From: Pyricularia pennisetigena
Taxonomy: Eukaryota; Ascomycota; Sordariomycetes; Magnaporthales; Pyriculariaceae
Reading direction: 5' to 3'
Assembly (NCBI RefSeq): GCF_004337985.1
Contig: NC_043740.1
Coordinates: 4,426,637 to 4,490,636, forward strand
DNA length: 64,000 nucleotides
Shown: positions 46,955 through 58,544 of the stretch, piece by piece
Position numbering within the stretch: position 1 is the first letter of the stretch
How the letters are laid out: each line of letters starts with the position of its first letter
Translations under genes and position numbers: made by a program
Notes under the pieces: generated by a model
The model's input: the letters and a program-made list of their open reading frames with translations, nothing else
Told to the model about the DNA's origin: nothing
Database searches by the model: none

Positions 46955-47025
46955 GCACAATGTGCCAAATTGGCTTGGATGGGGATTCGAATCCCGGCAC
47001 GACACTGAAAGCTCTTGGGCTCCAT

Positions 47026-47040
47026 AAAAAAAAAAAAAAA
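47026..47040 (-). terminator. RNA polymerase III terminator of tRNA-Lys
   Basis: A 15-base A run on the plus strand is a T15 stop signal for the minus-strand tRNA, 25 nt after its 3' end. Confidence 0.6.
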
Positions 47041-47065
47041 CAGAGAGATGCGTAGTCAGGAATTG

Positions 47066-47159
47066 AGCCCGACGGGAGGGTCGAACTCCCAGCCTTGAGA
47101 TGTTGTGGAACCGGGAGATTCTTAAGAGTCTCACGCTCTACCGATTGAGCTAGCCGGGC
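47066..47159 (-). tRNA. tRNA-Lys(CTT) with 21-nt intron
   Basis: Read on the minus strand the cloverleaf is complete: acceptor GCCCGGC with GTCGGGC (one G-T), D-stem GCTC/GAGC, anticodon stem TGAGA/TCTCA, loop CTCTTAA with anticodon CTT, variable AGGCT, T-arm GGGAG-TTCGACC-CTCCC, discriminator T. A 21-nt intron sits one base 3' of the anticodon, the canonical place. Mature length without intron is 73 nt. CTT reads AAG lysine codons. Confidence 0.9.
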
Positions 47160-48855
47160 GACACTCGCGCTACTTGAGCGATGAGGAAGCATCCGACACG
47201 CTGAAGACTCATAAACTCTTCTCTGGTCGGCAACGTCAAAGACGCACAAAAAATGTTATGATATGGCACGCCTTTTCTACGCAGTAAAGGTAGGTGGATG
47301 CTGCGCACGAGGACCAAGCTTATCCCGAGAACGACTCCGGCCATCACGTTGGCCCTGGCGGTGTCAATCATCTCTAGGCTTTTACTATACCTTTTCCCTG
47401 AGCATCTCCCAGCTACTGCCAGTGGGCTTTATCCAGCACGTTTCTCGCTGTTCTGGCGGGAGCGGGTCGTCGTCACCCGAGCCCTCCTTGGTCCGTATAT
47501 CCTTGGAGACCAGGCTTCCTGTGGCCAGCTAGGCCTATGTGGGTTGGCAGTGGTTGAGACGGGGCAAATACAAGGCATGAGCGAGTGTGCGAGAGACTCT
47601 ATCGAACGATCTATGTTCGAAAGCTGGGGAAGTTGCTACGCATCGTTCCGCTCAAGCAGATCCTGATCTCGCGAGAGGCTGAGGGCTTGGACTGCGACGA
47701 CCGACTGATCCAGCGGTGGTGGGCAGGTGGCTACAGGATTGCTGCTCCGCTACCAAGCGTTTCGTATTCTCCTATACGGGGGGGTTTTTTTTCTTTTTTA
47801 TATAATCACTATTGATTTGACCTCGCTCAGTCTTAATGGTCCTCCCAAATCCGATTATCTCCCTAACAGTTCCTGGTAGAAGAGTCCCTTCCGGTTACAA
47901 TGTTCGAATCCGAGGCGTGGAGCAACAAGCCGGCTGTAGGTAACTTCCCCATACCCTTCCAAGTGGTCTTGATACGCTTCTGGCACTTCTGGCCTGACCA
48001 GAAATTTCCCCCTAGCTGGGAGCAGAAGGCTAGAGACCGAGTAGCTCGTCTGTCGCCGCCGACTTCCTGGTCTAGAATATAGCCCGAGTCGATACTTGGA
48101 GATATACCTCGCCAACACCCTCGCACTGCCTTTGCTAATCGGATGGCATATTCCAAGATGCACAGGGCCTCAATCCAGATGCAAGACATGAGTAGGAGCA
48201 TGGCAGTCCCGAGGGCTTGTCGAATGCAACAATAAACAGCGGAAAACTCCAAGATTGGCTGTTCTGTGAAGCCGCCGACTGAACTTCTGTCAACCTAGCA
48301 ACACTGGAAAGATGATTATGCTGGCTTGAGACCTTCAAGACCACAATGGGCATTTCGGCCCATTCACCATACGGTGAACCATCAGGCACTAGACGCGGCG
48401 TCTCGGTTGAACCGCCTCTACTCTCCAAGTTAACTTCTCCGTCATCGGCAAGGGTAGCTGAAACTGCGCAGTTTGCGCAGAGATTTGCAACGGGTGGCCC
48501 GTTTTGTAAATAATCGCCATTTTTGTTCCATATGGGTTTCTATATGGTGTATATAAATATAGGAAGTATATTAATGCTCCAACTCAGAATCGAAATCTCC
48601 TTCCTGTGCCCTCGGTTGGGGCGACGGCTTTAGCCTTGTCAGTATCCACGTGCCCCAGCAACGTTTTTCTACGCCGCCTTCCTCAATCTATCAAGTTGTG
48701 TCTGGATTGATAGAAGAATCTGTAGTTTCAGTGACGCTGCGCGCTGCTGAGCTACAGGGAAGGAATGAAACATGCCGAGTGGATAATCTGTGCAGCAAGT
48801 CCTTGATGAATAAGGTACCTGCCAAATAGCTAGGTAGGTAACCCATGTCTCGGAA
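47160..48855. other. Gene-free stretch, possibly decayed repeat
   Basis: Overlapping frames on both strands between 47.3 and 48.4 kb have no recognised domain. Minus-strand frames (47855-48252) are open for over 120 codons but share no family feature with anything I know. Proximity to tRNA debris makes an old mobile element plausible. Confidence 0.35.
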
Positions 48856-49785
48856 TCATCCCGCCCGTCCCGCCCGCAGCATCTCATCAACCGCACCCGT
48901 CAACGCTTTCCCCTCGGCCACGAACCCCCACGTCTTCCGACAGTTGAACTCGACCATCAGCCTCGCAAAGTCCGGGCTGGTAGTGCCCACGCAGTCTTTG
49001 AGCAGCACCGTGTCGAACCCGGCATTGCACGCATCCTGCAGCGACCCCAGCACGCACTGATCCGTGTTGACGCCGGCAAGCAGCAGCGTCTTGATCCCCT
49101 CCTCCCTCAGAAACTCGTAGATGGGCGGCGCGGCCGTCCCGTACGGCCCGCACTGGAACCCCGAGATCCTGTTCTTGTGGAACAGCCTGTCCGGCAGCGG
49201 CCCGGCCTGCGACTCGTCGTACGAGGCCTGCAGCGGCGGGTGCAGCGCCGTGTTCCACTGCGCCCGCATCAGCTTCCTCCCCGCGGACACGGTGCTGCGG
49301 TCAGGGAGCGTGATGGCGCCCATGTCGTCGCCAAGACCGGGCGGGGAGAGGACCTCGCCGCCGCCGCCGCCGCTGCTGCTGTCGTCGGCCCGTCTCGTGC
49401 CAAAAGCGCGGAAGAGCACCGGGGGCAGTGCGGCCAGGTCGCCGTCCGTGAGGCCCCAGTTCAGATAGAGGATCTGGATGCCGGCGCGCCGGGCGGAGGG
49501 GATGGCGTGGTCGAGCAGGTTGCGCACGGCGAGGTTGCCTGGGCTGTCTGGGGCGGCGGGGCGGCCCAGCGCCGGGGAGAGGAAGAAGTTTTGCATGTCG
49601 ACTATCACGAGCGCGGTTTTGGACGGGGAGATGAGGATTGGGGCCGTTGCTGTCGGGAGGCGGAGGGAAGTGGAAGGTGAGGGGCACGGGTTTGTGGGGG
49701 AGTCTGGGTGGGTGAGGTCGTAGGTAGTTCCGTCAAAGAGCCAGAAGGTGGACGAGGGGTTGCCGATGATGGTTTGTCCTTCCAT
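48856..49785 (-). CDS. Isochorismatase-like cysteine hydrolase
   Basis: Single exon, 309 residues. The isochorismatase-like fold is clear: TALVIVDMQNFFL with catalytic Asp 63, a middle RAGIQILYLNWGL strand, FHKNRISGF with Lys 204, and LLLAGVNTDQCVLGSLQDA with the nucleophile Cys 244. It ends with a helix-strand segment, GFDTVLLKDCVGTTSPDFARLMVEFN. The N-terminal 55 residues are an extension (MEGQTIIGNPSSTFWLFDG...) and a Gly/Ser insertion (about 135-145) is low-complexity. Related enzymes act on amides or ring-type substrates (nicotinamide, N-carbamoyl compounds, isochorismate); isochorismatase-like proteins in plant-associated fungi have been linked to salicylate interference. No signal peptide in this model. 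Confidence 0.85.
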   Translation of the reverse strand: MEGQTIIGNPSSTFWLFDGTTYDLTHPDSPTNPCPSPSTSLRLPTATAPILISPSKTALVIVDMQNFFLSPALGRPAAPDSPGNLAVRNLLDHAIPSARRAGIQILYLNWGLTDGDLAALPPVLFRAFGTRRADDSSSGGGGGEVLSPPGLGDDMGAITLPDRSTVSAGRKLMRAQWNTALHPPLQASYDESQAGPLPDRLFHKNRISGFQCGPYGTAAPPIYEFLREEGIKTLLLAGVNTDQCVLGSLQDACNAGFDTVLLKDCVGTTSPDFARLMVEFNCRKTWGFVAEGKALTGAVDEMLRAGRAG

Positions 49786-50195
49786 TGTGTTTCTGTTTTG
49801 GGTGGTAATGAGCGAGGTGGTCGTTGGAGTTGAGAATTATGCTTACCAAAAGAACAATATGGGCTGCTGAAAAGTGAGAATGTGACGTTGACGAAGTGAC
49901 ATATGAACCATCCGAACCCCGCTCACGTTGGCGATAGATAGATGCCGTCTGATCCGGGTACGTTTAGAGACCTCACAAACATTTACACGTGTTCCGTCCC
50001 TGTTTTCAGACTTTGTTCTCTTCAGGGGTCTTTCAACTCGAAATCAAGGACAAGCACAAAAGGCAGGCCTTCCACACTGCATGTGTGCCATTGCGAAGAG
50101 CAGATTGTTAGCATGAATCGAAAATTCGGTTAATATGTACCTATGCAAATGGCATAATAGAACGCTAATGCCAAGAAATAACCGCCTCAAAGCAG
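49786..50195. other. Intergenic, promoter of the hydrolase
   Basis: Upstream DNA of the minus-strand hydrolase and 3' end of the acyltransferase. Nothing else recognised. Confidence 0.5.
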
Positions 50196-51266
50196 TCAAA
50201 ACCACCCTTTCGACTTTTTCCACAGCTGAACAAACGCAGCTTTGTCCTGCACTGTCAACCCGACCCTCTTGTTCCGACCCAGCCGCGCCAAGGCCTCGGC
50301 GACCTTGTCGAGTGTCTGATGCTCCTCGGGTGTGAGGTCGTTCGGGCCGGCATCTGCGGTTCCATCGTTTGAAGACGATCCATTCATCACCGCGGCGGCT
50401 CCATTGTGCTGTACCTCTGCGATTCGCACGCGAATGCAATGCCTGGGGCGACTGAGCAGCTTCCACAGGAACGAGCCCCAGAGCCCGGGGACCGGGGTGG
50501 TGATGTCGGGCGCGGTGTACCGGATGCTGACTGGGTAGATCCCCGTGTCTGCTGGAACGGAGGCCAGGCTCGGGGCGAGAGGCAGGATCCCCCTGCCGTT
50601 GGTGGTGCCGCACTCGGGGAAGACGACGACGATGCGACCGGGGTACTTTCGCAGCAGCTCGGCGACGTCGGTCAGCGAGCGGGGGTCGGGCTTCTGCGTC
50701 AACTGGCTGCGGCCCAGGGCATGCAGGAACATGCGCGGCAGGCCGACGTGGCGGACCTTGCGGGAGCTCGGGTACGAGATGGTGAAGACGGGGTTGAAGA
50801 CGGCGGCGAGGTAGAGGGCATCGATCGGAGAGGTGAAGTTGGCCGCAATCACGCAGGGCGCCTTGGGGAGCTTGTCGCTCTGCTGCGAGACCTTGCCGCG
50901 CTTGACGCCGTCGAGCTGGAGGTCCACCCACCATATCCCCGGTATGCCCATGGTAATCCAGAGGAGGATCTTGCGGACGCCGGACGGGAAGGGGAGGTAG
51001 TGCAGAATGGTAAAGTACACTACCATGTAGGCGATGAAGAAAGGCAGGCGGACAAGGAATATGCCGGTATGGGCAAGCACCCAAAGGAAACTGCCCGAGG
51101 GTGTTGATATCGGCATGAAGGGGGAGATGCCGGAACCTATGGAAGGACACTGTGTTAGCTCCTGTAATGCTGCAGAGTAGGCGTCTCGGGTAAAGAATTG
51201 GAAAGAACAAATCAATTAGCAAATGATATTTTTACCTCTGTCCCGGAATTGGGAAAACTTCTCCAT
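50196..51266 (-). CDS. LOA1/VPS66-like lysophospholipid acyltransferase
   Basis: Exons 51236-51266 (31 nt) and 50196-51136 on the minus strand, 323 residues. The short first exon gives MEKFSQFRDR-G, which joins GSGISPFMP; this start matches the Loa1/Vps66 type N-terminus I recall. Two hydrophobic segments (about 25-80) precede the acyltransferase domain. The usual NHX4D motif appears as NFTSPID with Phe 111 in the His position, and the glycerol-phosphate loop as FPECGTTNGRG. C-terminus ends LTPEEHQTLDKVAEALARLGRNKRVGLTV..WF. In yeast, Loa1 transfers oleoyl groups to lysophosphatidic acid in the ER and lipid droplet membrane. Head-to-head with the kinesin gene. Confidence 0.75.
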
Positions 51267-52290
51267 ACTTGGTAGGTGTGAACTGAAGCCTGCTTGGTGA
51301 TTGCTGCTGGTCTCGAGAGTTGGCGGATTTGAAAAAAGACCCGAGGCGATGTCAATCGAGGGGTTTGGTAGGCTGGCGATGCGAACCTGATTTACTGTGT
51401 GCGCGCTGCCTGTGCACCAAATCTTGATTTATTCTTATCTTGCGATCGTTTGCTAAATTGGTGGCCTGCACCTTCATAGATCAGGTAGCATCCCGCCGGT
51501 AAAACTTCTATCTTGAGGGTTAAAAGGTTGTTGTTGCTAGTGTTCGTTGCCTGCAGTAAGTCGCATCGCTGTTCTTTAATTTTTTTTTTATTTTTTTTTT
51601 TCTGTTGTGAGATTGGCCAAACACCCCTCAAATAAGCATGTGAAAGATGACGATGGAGCGAGTTCATGCTTTGTTAGCTAACCAAGCTTGCCAAGGTAAC
51701 GTCTGCTTACGTGGTACGGTACATTGCATTTGTACTCGGTAAGGCCGTAAGGTACTTACAAGTCCCAGTACTTACATGATGGTCTGTGCGTCGAGGATTT
51801 GACATTTCGCGTGGTTCTTCGAGCCCCACCTTTTATCGCCTTGCAGCTGGGATCCACAGCAGCTTTTTCTGATTGGAAGCAGCGTCCGAGTTGCTGGCGC
51901 AACCAACAAATAAACATTAATCCACCGCAAATCGAAACTGGGCTTGAGTTGCACCTTACAGCCTAGTCACGCTACGGGGGAAATCTTGGTGAAGAAGCAC
52001 CATAGCAATCCAATCCGATCCAATCCCGCATCCACACCCGCTCAACTCACCCCATGAAATCCTCCTGCACCGGGGGCTCAGAGACACGACGCTGCAGCAA
52101 CGAGGTCGAACCTACTTCTTCTCCTTATACACGCCTCTTCCCTCACCTCCACCACCCCTCCGCCTTCAACGCGTTCCATCACGTATCGTCCGTCACAACG
52201 ACTTCTTCACCCATCGCCTCGGGAGCACTGCTCCTTGCCTCGACCTTTTTGCTGCAACGTGAACTCATCCCCCGCTTCCGCTCGCTCAGT
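51267..52290. other. Divergent promoter region of acyltransferase and kinesin
   Basis: About 1 kb between two outward-facing genes. T runs near 51578-51600 and a cluster of GGTAC/TACTT-like words at 51715-51775. A 110-codon frame (52054-52386) overlaps the kinesin start and is rejected as a shadow of the leader and first intron. Confidence 0.5.
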
Positions 52291-55200
52291 ATGGATGGCA
52301 GTGTCGAGAATGCGGTACGTCAAGTCACCGCGTCATCAAGAAGCAGTCTTGGTCTGGTATTCAAACAAACCCCAACAAGCAACTGACACGCTGAAATTTC
52401 CAGGCCCAGCGACCCTCTGGCCTGCGCCCTCCGACCAGGATCGGCGCATTGAACGACATATCCGAATCGCAAAACAACGCACGCGCCGCTAAGAACACCA
52501 TGTTGCCTTTGGCAGGACATTCCAACCTCAAGCGACAAACAAGAGATGATTATCGTGAGCGGGCCAACATCAGCATTTGATATCGCGACTTTGCGCCAAC
52601 AGGAACCCAGTACTGATCTGATACTATCTCGTCCTCAAATAGTGCCCCAACAACCAGAAACAAAACAGCGAAAGACGTTGGCTGAGCGCGCTGCCGAATG
52701 CTACGGCGCCAAGTCCAATGTCGCCGCTACCCCAGCTCCTCGACATGTTAAAGCCTCGTCGATTGCTAGCCTAGCTGCAGTATGTGCTTACTTGCTCTGC
52801 GCTGCCTCAACACCGTCTGTTCCGCGGATAGACTACAGTCTTTATCGTTGCTGACCATAACTACCCTCACCAGAACCGCCTACCTTCAGCCACCCCCGCT
52901 GTCAACAGGCAACCTACCAGAAACAACTTTGGAACCAGCCTCGGACCAGGTACTCGGCCACCATCTGCTGCCGGCAGGACGCAGACTTTCGCCAGATCGA
53001 TCAATGGAGGCCCACGAGGAACTGTCCGCCCGCGCCCGGCAACAGCATTCGGTAGCTATGCCACCGTCGACGAGGACGATCCGCCCAAACAGAATGGTAC
53101 GAAGCACTGTGCCCCGAAATCAACAAAACCCTTCAACATAGCTAGCCCCAGGCGGAAGAGGGTGCGGGGTGTTCAGTCATTGCAGTCACTGGCTGGAACG
53201 CATGCTCTCAAGAGGATGAGGGAAAGCTCTCTCACCTGCCTCGCTAAAGGAATTCGGAACTTGAGTCTCCGCGACATGGAAGACCCTCTACTGCCAGCCA
53301 AGATGATATCAACCGATGGCAAGGGAGACCAAGCGGTCCCCGCTTTGCAGGAAAGTGATCGGGCGCGGCTAGAGCCGTTGAACGAAGCGCTTCCTGAGAG
53401 TATCACACTCCGTCCCCGAAACAACAACCCCGGAGGCCGCGGCGCTGTTGGTGAACCTCCCTCCCCAGCACTGTCAGGACCCAAGAAAGATGCGGCAGAG
53501 TCAAGTGCCATGCTGCCACCGCCTCCTATGACACCGAGGCCCACTGGCATAACAGAGCTCGAGGTCTTGTCGGCCAGGTTCAGTCGCTCTATCAGCAAAC
53601 TGAAAGAAGACTGCTTTCTGATCAGCTCTCCTTCCAAATCCCGGGCCCCTTTTTTGACTAAGGATTCTAACATACGAGCCTATACAGGATGGGACGTGGA
53701 CGAGAGGTTGCAAAAGGTTGAATCACAATGGCAGGAAATGCAGAGTGTGATGAAGGAAACGGTCTCGGAGAAGAAGGTTATGGAGCACGAAATCGAATCT
53801 GCAACCAAAAGAGGTAGGTTAGAGCGTGCGCCTTGCTCTGGAATTCTCCAAGGCCTGGCCGTCCCTGGGTCGAAACCATTGATGATGTCTCACCCGGCAC
53901 TTGTCATTCCACTATACTGACAAACTGTGATCAGCAACTGCTCTGGAAAACGAGCTTCTCGGCCTGCGCCAGCAGGTCCAAACACTGACTTTAGATCTCG
54001 AGTCTGAGCGGAGGACGCACAAGTTCGATTTAGAGGACAAGATTAGGGAACACCGACACGAACTGGACAATCTCCGACGACAACTACGTGACGAAGTCGA
54101 GCGTGGCGAGCGGGAGGCTCGCGAGGCTGCCGAAAGGCAGAGGGAGCAGTTTGCCATAGAACAAGCCCGAATGGTGGAAGACCGCGAACAGATGCGCGTC
54201 ATGGGTCGTGCTCTCCAAGAAAAGGATACGGAAATCGACAGTTTGCGATCCGCATTCGAGAGGTTACGAATCGACCTAGACAGGGAGAGGGAGGACATGC
54301 GCGTTCAGCTTGGTTCGAAGGAGCAAGAAGCTGGCCGACTGTTACGTGAAAAGGAACGAGAAAATGACGAGATGCGGTCCCAGGTTGAACGCCTCAAAGG
54401 TGACCTTGATCGCGAGATGACTCTCAAGGAAGGCGTGCAAAAGGCGGCTGTTGAGATGCAGACGGCCAACTTGGGTCTCGAGGCTCAGATTCAACAACTG
54501 CAAGGGAAGATCCGCTTCTTGGAGTCCAGCAACCAGCAGCAGGCAGACTCGTACACCGAGATGGAATCCAGGCTACAGGAAGCTCTCCAGGCGGCAGAGG
54601 AAGCCAAGCAAAAGTTGATCAAAGAAGAGACGGAGAGGAGAGTTCTATTCAACAAATATCAAGAACTCAAGGGCAACATCCGCGTCATGTGTCGCGTGAG
54701 GCCGATACTGGATAGCTCAGAAGGCGAGGAGGCCGGCTTGGCCTTCCCCGACTCCAAGACCTCTGCGCAGATTGACGTTCAGACCGAAGAGCGGAGCGCG
54801 ACGGGCACAGTAACCCGACGCGTCATGCCATTCGAGTTTGATAGGGTCTTTGCACCCAACGTGCAGAACGAGGAGATATTTGGCGAGATATCGCAACTCG
54901 TGCAGAGCGCGCTGGACGGTTACAACGTGTGTATCTTTTGCTACGGTCAGACCGGGTCGGGTAAGACGTACACAATGTCTAGCCCGGACGGCATGATCCC
55001 TCGGGCGACGAACATGATCTACGAGACGATCGAGCAGCTCAAGCAGAAATCATGGACTTATACAATGGAGGGTAGCTTCGTCGAGGTGTACAACGAGGAG
55101 CTTCATGACCTGCTGGCTTCGGAGCGCGAGAGGAAGAAGTTGACGATCCAACACGACGAGGTCCGGAAACAGACGACGGTTGTTAACTGCAAGACGGTTC

Positions 55201-55796
55201 ACCTGGACCGACCGGAGAAGGTCGAGACGATGCTGCGCGAGGCACAGGGCAACCGGTCAGTGGCAGCCACCAAGGCCAACGAGCGCTCGTCGCGGTCTCA
55301 CTCGGTCTTTATGCTCAAGCTGGTCGGCACCAACTCGGCGACGGGCGAGCGGTGCGAGGGTACGTTGAATCTGGTCGACTTGGCCGGTTCAGAGCGGCTC
55401 AAGCACTCGCAGGCCGAGGGCGACCGGATGCGCGAGACGCAGAGCATCAACAAGTCGCTCTCCTGCCTCGGAGACGTCATCGAGGCGCTTGGCCGCAAGG
55501 GCGGCACCTCACCAGGGGCTCACGTACCTTACCGGAACTCGAAACTGACGCATCTTTTGCAGTTCTCGCTCGGCGGGAACAGCAAGACGTTGATGTTTGT
55601 CATGGTGAGCCCACTCGAGGCACACCTGAAAGAGACGGTGACGAGTTTGAGGTTCGCTACCAAGGTAAGCGCTTGCTTGACTCTTCCATGAATCTAGCTC
55701 AGTCAGGCTGGCTAGGATTTTTGCTAACGCTCATCCACTCAGGTGCACAACACTCACATCGGCACGGCCAAGTCGACCAAGAAACTGACACAGTAA
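52291..55796 (+). CDS. Kinesin-14, C-terminal motor (KlpA/Kar3 type)
   Basis: Six exons: 52291-52314, 52404-52554, 52643-52779, 52874-53813, 53935-55664 and 55743-55796, giving 1011 residues. The N-terminal 415 residues are basic and Ser/Pro-rich (microtubule-binding tail, with SPRRKRVRGVQSL). A coiled coil runs from about 395 to 650. The motor (about 660-1000) is at the C-terminus, preceded by the neck ELKGNIRVMCRVRP that defines minus-end kinesin-14. Motifs: P-loop GQTGSGKT (about 755-762), switch I NERSSRSHSV, switch II LVDLAGSE, and LRFATKVHNTHIGTAK at the end. Used in spindle assembly and nuclear positioning. Longer than the usual 770 residues of KlpA; 45 nt at 53097-53141 (GTACGA..CATAG) could be an extra in-frame intron in exon 4. 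Confidence 0.85.
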
Positions 55797-56150
55797 AGGG
55801 GACTCGTCAAGTCGAGCTCGCAGTTTCCATGTGTTGGGGTGAACCTTGGTTTCGGGGTCGCATCAGACGTTTGACGAGCCCACAATTTGGTTTCTTGATG
55901 AGCGCTACACAGTAGATCATGCCGATCCACCTGGACCGCTTGCAAATCGGCCAAGCCTCCACCTCTCGAATCCCTCCTACAGCCCTTTTTGGGTAACGTT
56001 AGCTGGGTAATACTTTTGTCATTTTTAGTCTTGTTGGAACAATCACCAAAAGACAGCCGAGATAAAGATGGCCGGGACAAAAGATGACCGGGTTTCTCGT
56101 ATTTCTTGTTACGGATTAGCATGCGTGTTGCTTTTTTTTTACAAGGTGGC

Positions 56151-56190
<40 letters not shown>

Positions 56191-58544
56191 NNNNNNNNNN
56201 NNNNNNNNNNNNNNNNNNNNNNNNNNNNNNNNNNNNNNNNNNNNNNNNNNNNNNNNNNNNNNNNNNNNNNNNNNNNNNNNNNNNNNNNNNNNNNNNNNNN
56301 NNNNNNNNNNNNNNNNNNNNNNNNNNNNNNNNNNNNNNNNNNNNNNNNNNNNNNNNNNNNNNNNNNNNNNNNNNNNNNNNNNNNNNNNNNNNNNNNNNNN
56401 NNNNNNNNNNNNNNNNNNNNNNNNNNNNNNNNNNNNNNNNNNNNNNNNNNNNNNNNNNNNNNNNNNNNNNNNNNNNNNNNNNNNNNNNNNNNNNNNNNNN
56501 NNNNNNNNNNNNNNNNNNNNNNNNNNNNNNNNNNNNNNNNNNNNNNNNNNNNNNNNNNNNNNNNNNNNNNNNNNNNNNNNNNNNNNNNNNNNNNNNNNNN
56601 NNNNNNNNNNNNNNNNNNNNNNNNNNNNNNNNNNNNNNNNNNNNNNNNNNNNNNNNNNNNNNNNNNNNNNNNNNNNNNNNNNNNNNNNNNNNNNNNNNNN
56701 NNNNNNNNNNNNNNNNNNNNNNNNNNNNNNNNNNNNNNNNNNNNNNNNNNNNNNNNNNNNNNNNNNNNNNNNNNNNNNNNNNNNNNNNNNNNNNNNNNNN
56801 NNNNNNNNNNNNNNNNNNNNNNNNNNNNNNNNNNNNNNNNNNNNNNNNNNNNNNNNNNNNNNNNNNNNNNNNNNNNNNNNNNNNNNNNNNNNNNNNNNNN
56901 NNNNNNNNNNNNNNNNNTCTGTCGTCTCTTGTTCCTTCACAGCATGCGCCTCCGTACCTGTTCGGGTGGAAAGTTTTTTTTTTTCTCTTTTCGTTGCGTT
57001 TCTTTGTAGCAAATATATGAAGGTTTGGGGCAAGAGTCGAACCATGCAGGCGGGCTTGGGGTTTTATATGGAGTAACATTTTCCTTGTCTTTGGTCGCTT
57101 TCCATTCCGGAAAATAACAAGTAGTGCGAAAGAGAGAGAGAAAAAAAAAAGAATTGTCAGCAACTTGTTTTGAAAAGCCTCAAAAAGGCCAGGAAATCCG
57201 GAACCGATGATTTGAAAGTCGCGGCTGACTCGCGACCAAAATCATGAGAGGTTTTGGGGGTGGTTCAAGTTTTGCTGCGAGTATTTTGCTTTTTCTTCTT
57301 TTTTTTTTGTTCTTTTTGGGTTTGGCTGTTATCCTAGCGTTATTTTTCTCTTTCATTTTCCGTCTATTTTTGATTCCTGCTTGACACGGTGACGACCATG
57401 CTTGAGCCAGTTTTGCAGTGACAGCTCATATATGCTGACGCCGCTACGAGCTGTCGATCATGACTTGGTCTGCAGGGGCAGCGAAAATGACACGAGAGTC
57501 TCTTTCGGGGAGGCAGATCTCGAACGAGGTCCAGAAGAGACTGCAAAGCGTCAACATCCCCGACGAGTTATTTCAAGGCGTTCCGGCCTGAATGCTTATC
57601 CGGAATAGACTTTACTACAAGTCTTGTCTGGGGCTATTCCTGGAGTAGCGGAGACGAAGAAGACATGACTTGCTTGGGCACTCCTTCTTTTTTCGCCAGT
57701 AAAGCAACACGAGTAGAGAATATTTCCTAAAAGAGGTCAATCTTGTTGCCCACCGCCCCCGCCCAGAGGCACCTCACCTATCTTGATGGTCGATATGGAC
57801 CATCCCTGCTCGTGTTTGTCACAGGTTGTACTGTACAACTATGCTCGTCACATGTGTACCATGTAAAGAAACCCATCGTTCCCTCTGGTGCTGTCATCCC
57901 AGCTTTCGTTGCGGGAGGTTCTTTGGCTGGCATCATTTGCGACCAAACAAGAGTCGATGGCGCCCCCGCCCCTCCCCCCGGCTCAGATGGAGGGCCGCCG
58001 GCTTCAACGTCTGGAGCAGGGCGGCAACAACGTCGCACGCTGGAACTAGAAAAGAAACCATGGGACCAGGGTGCACCCCTTGGCGGGGAGAGATATGGAA
58101 GCCCGCGGAGAAGTCTGCCGGCGTCGTCACGTCGGCCACCCTTTGTTACCTGTCTAATGGGCAGCAGCAAAGGTGAGGACAAGGAAAGGTAGGTAGGTGA
58201 CCCCGGGGGGGTTTCTTGTCTCGGGGACGCTGAATCGTCAGACGGAGTACGAGGCTCGGATCTCTGCACGATGGCGAGCCCATATAATAAGGTCGCGATC
58301 CCTCCCGGCTTGGGAGACTTGGCATTCCAGTCTTCATTCTCACTGGTCCCTTTGAAGTGTAGTGACTTTCTTTCATTCTTCTATACTTTCCCTTTACGGA
58401 TCCGTGATCCACTACCAAGCCTGGTTGCTTTCAAAAGTCATTAAACTTCTTGTCACTCCTTTTTCACTTAATTCAAGTTATATTATTTAGCTATCTGGTT
58501 TATCCACAAAAAGGAAGAAAAAAAAAAAAAAAAAAAACAGAAAA
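55797..58544. other. Gene-free region containing a large assembly gap
   Basis: 3' flank of the kinesin, the T run and N gap, then AT-rich sequence and 57.7-58.2 kb of moderately GC-rich DNA with overlapping frames that show no domain. Genes inside the gap would be missed. Confidence 0.5.
56191..56917. other. Assembly gap of 727 N
   Basis: Unknown bases preceded by 39 T (56152-56190). Open frames running through the N block are artefacts. Confidence 0.98.

Noticed and set aside
52054..52386. 110-codon frame over the kinesin leader
   Set aside because: Overlaps the kinesin start and its first intron; spliced kinesin model explains the region.
56068..57163. Open frames of about 300-470 codons over the gap
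   Set aside because: They consist almost wholly of undetermined residues from the N block.
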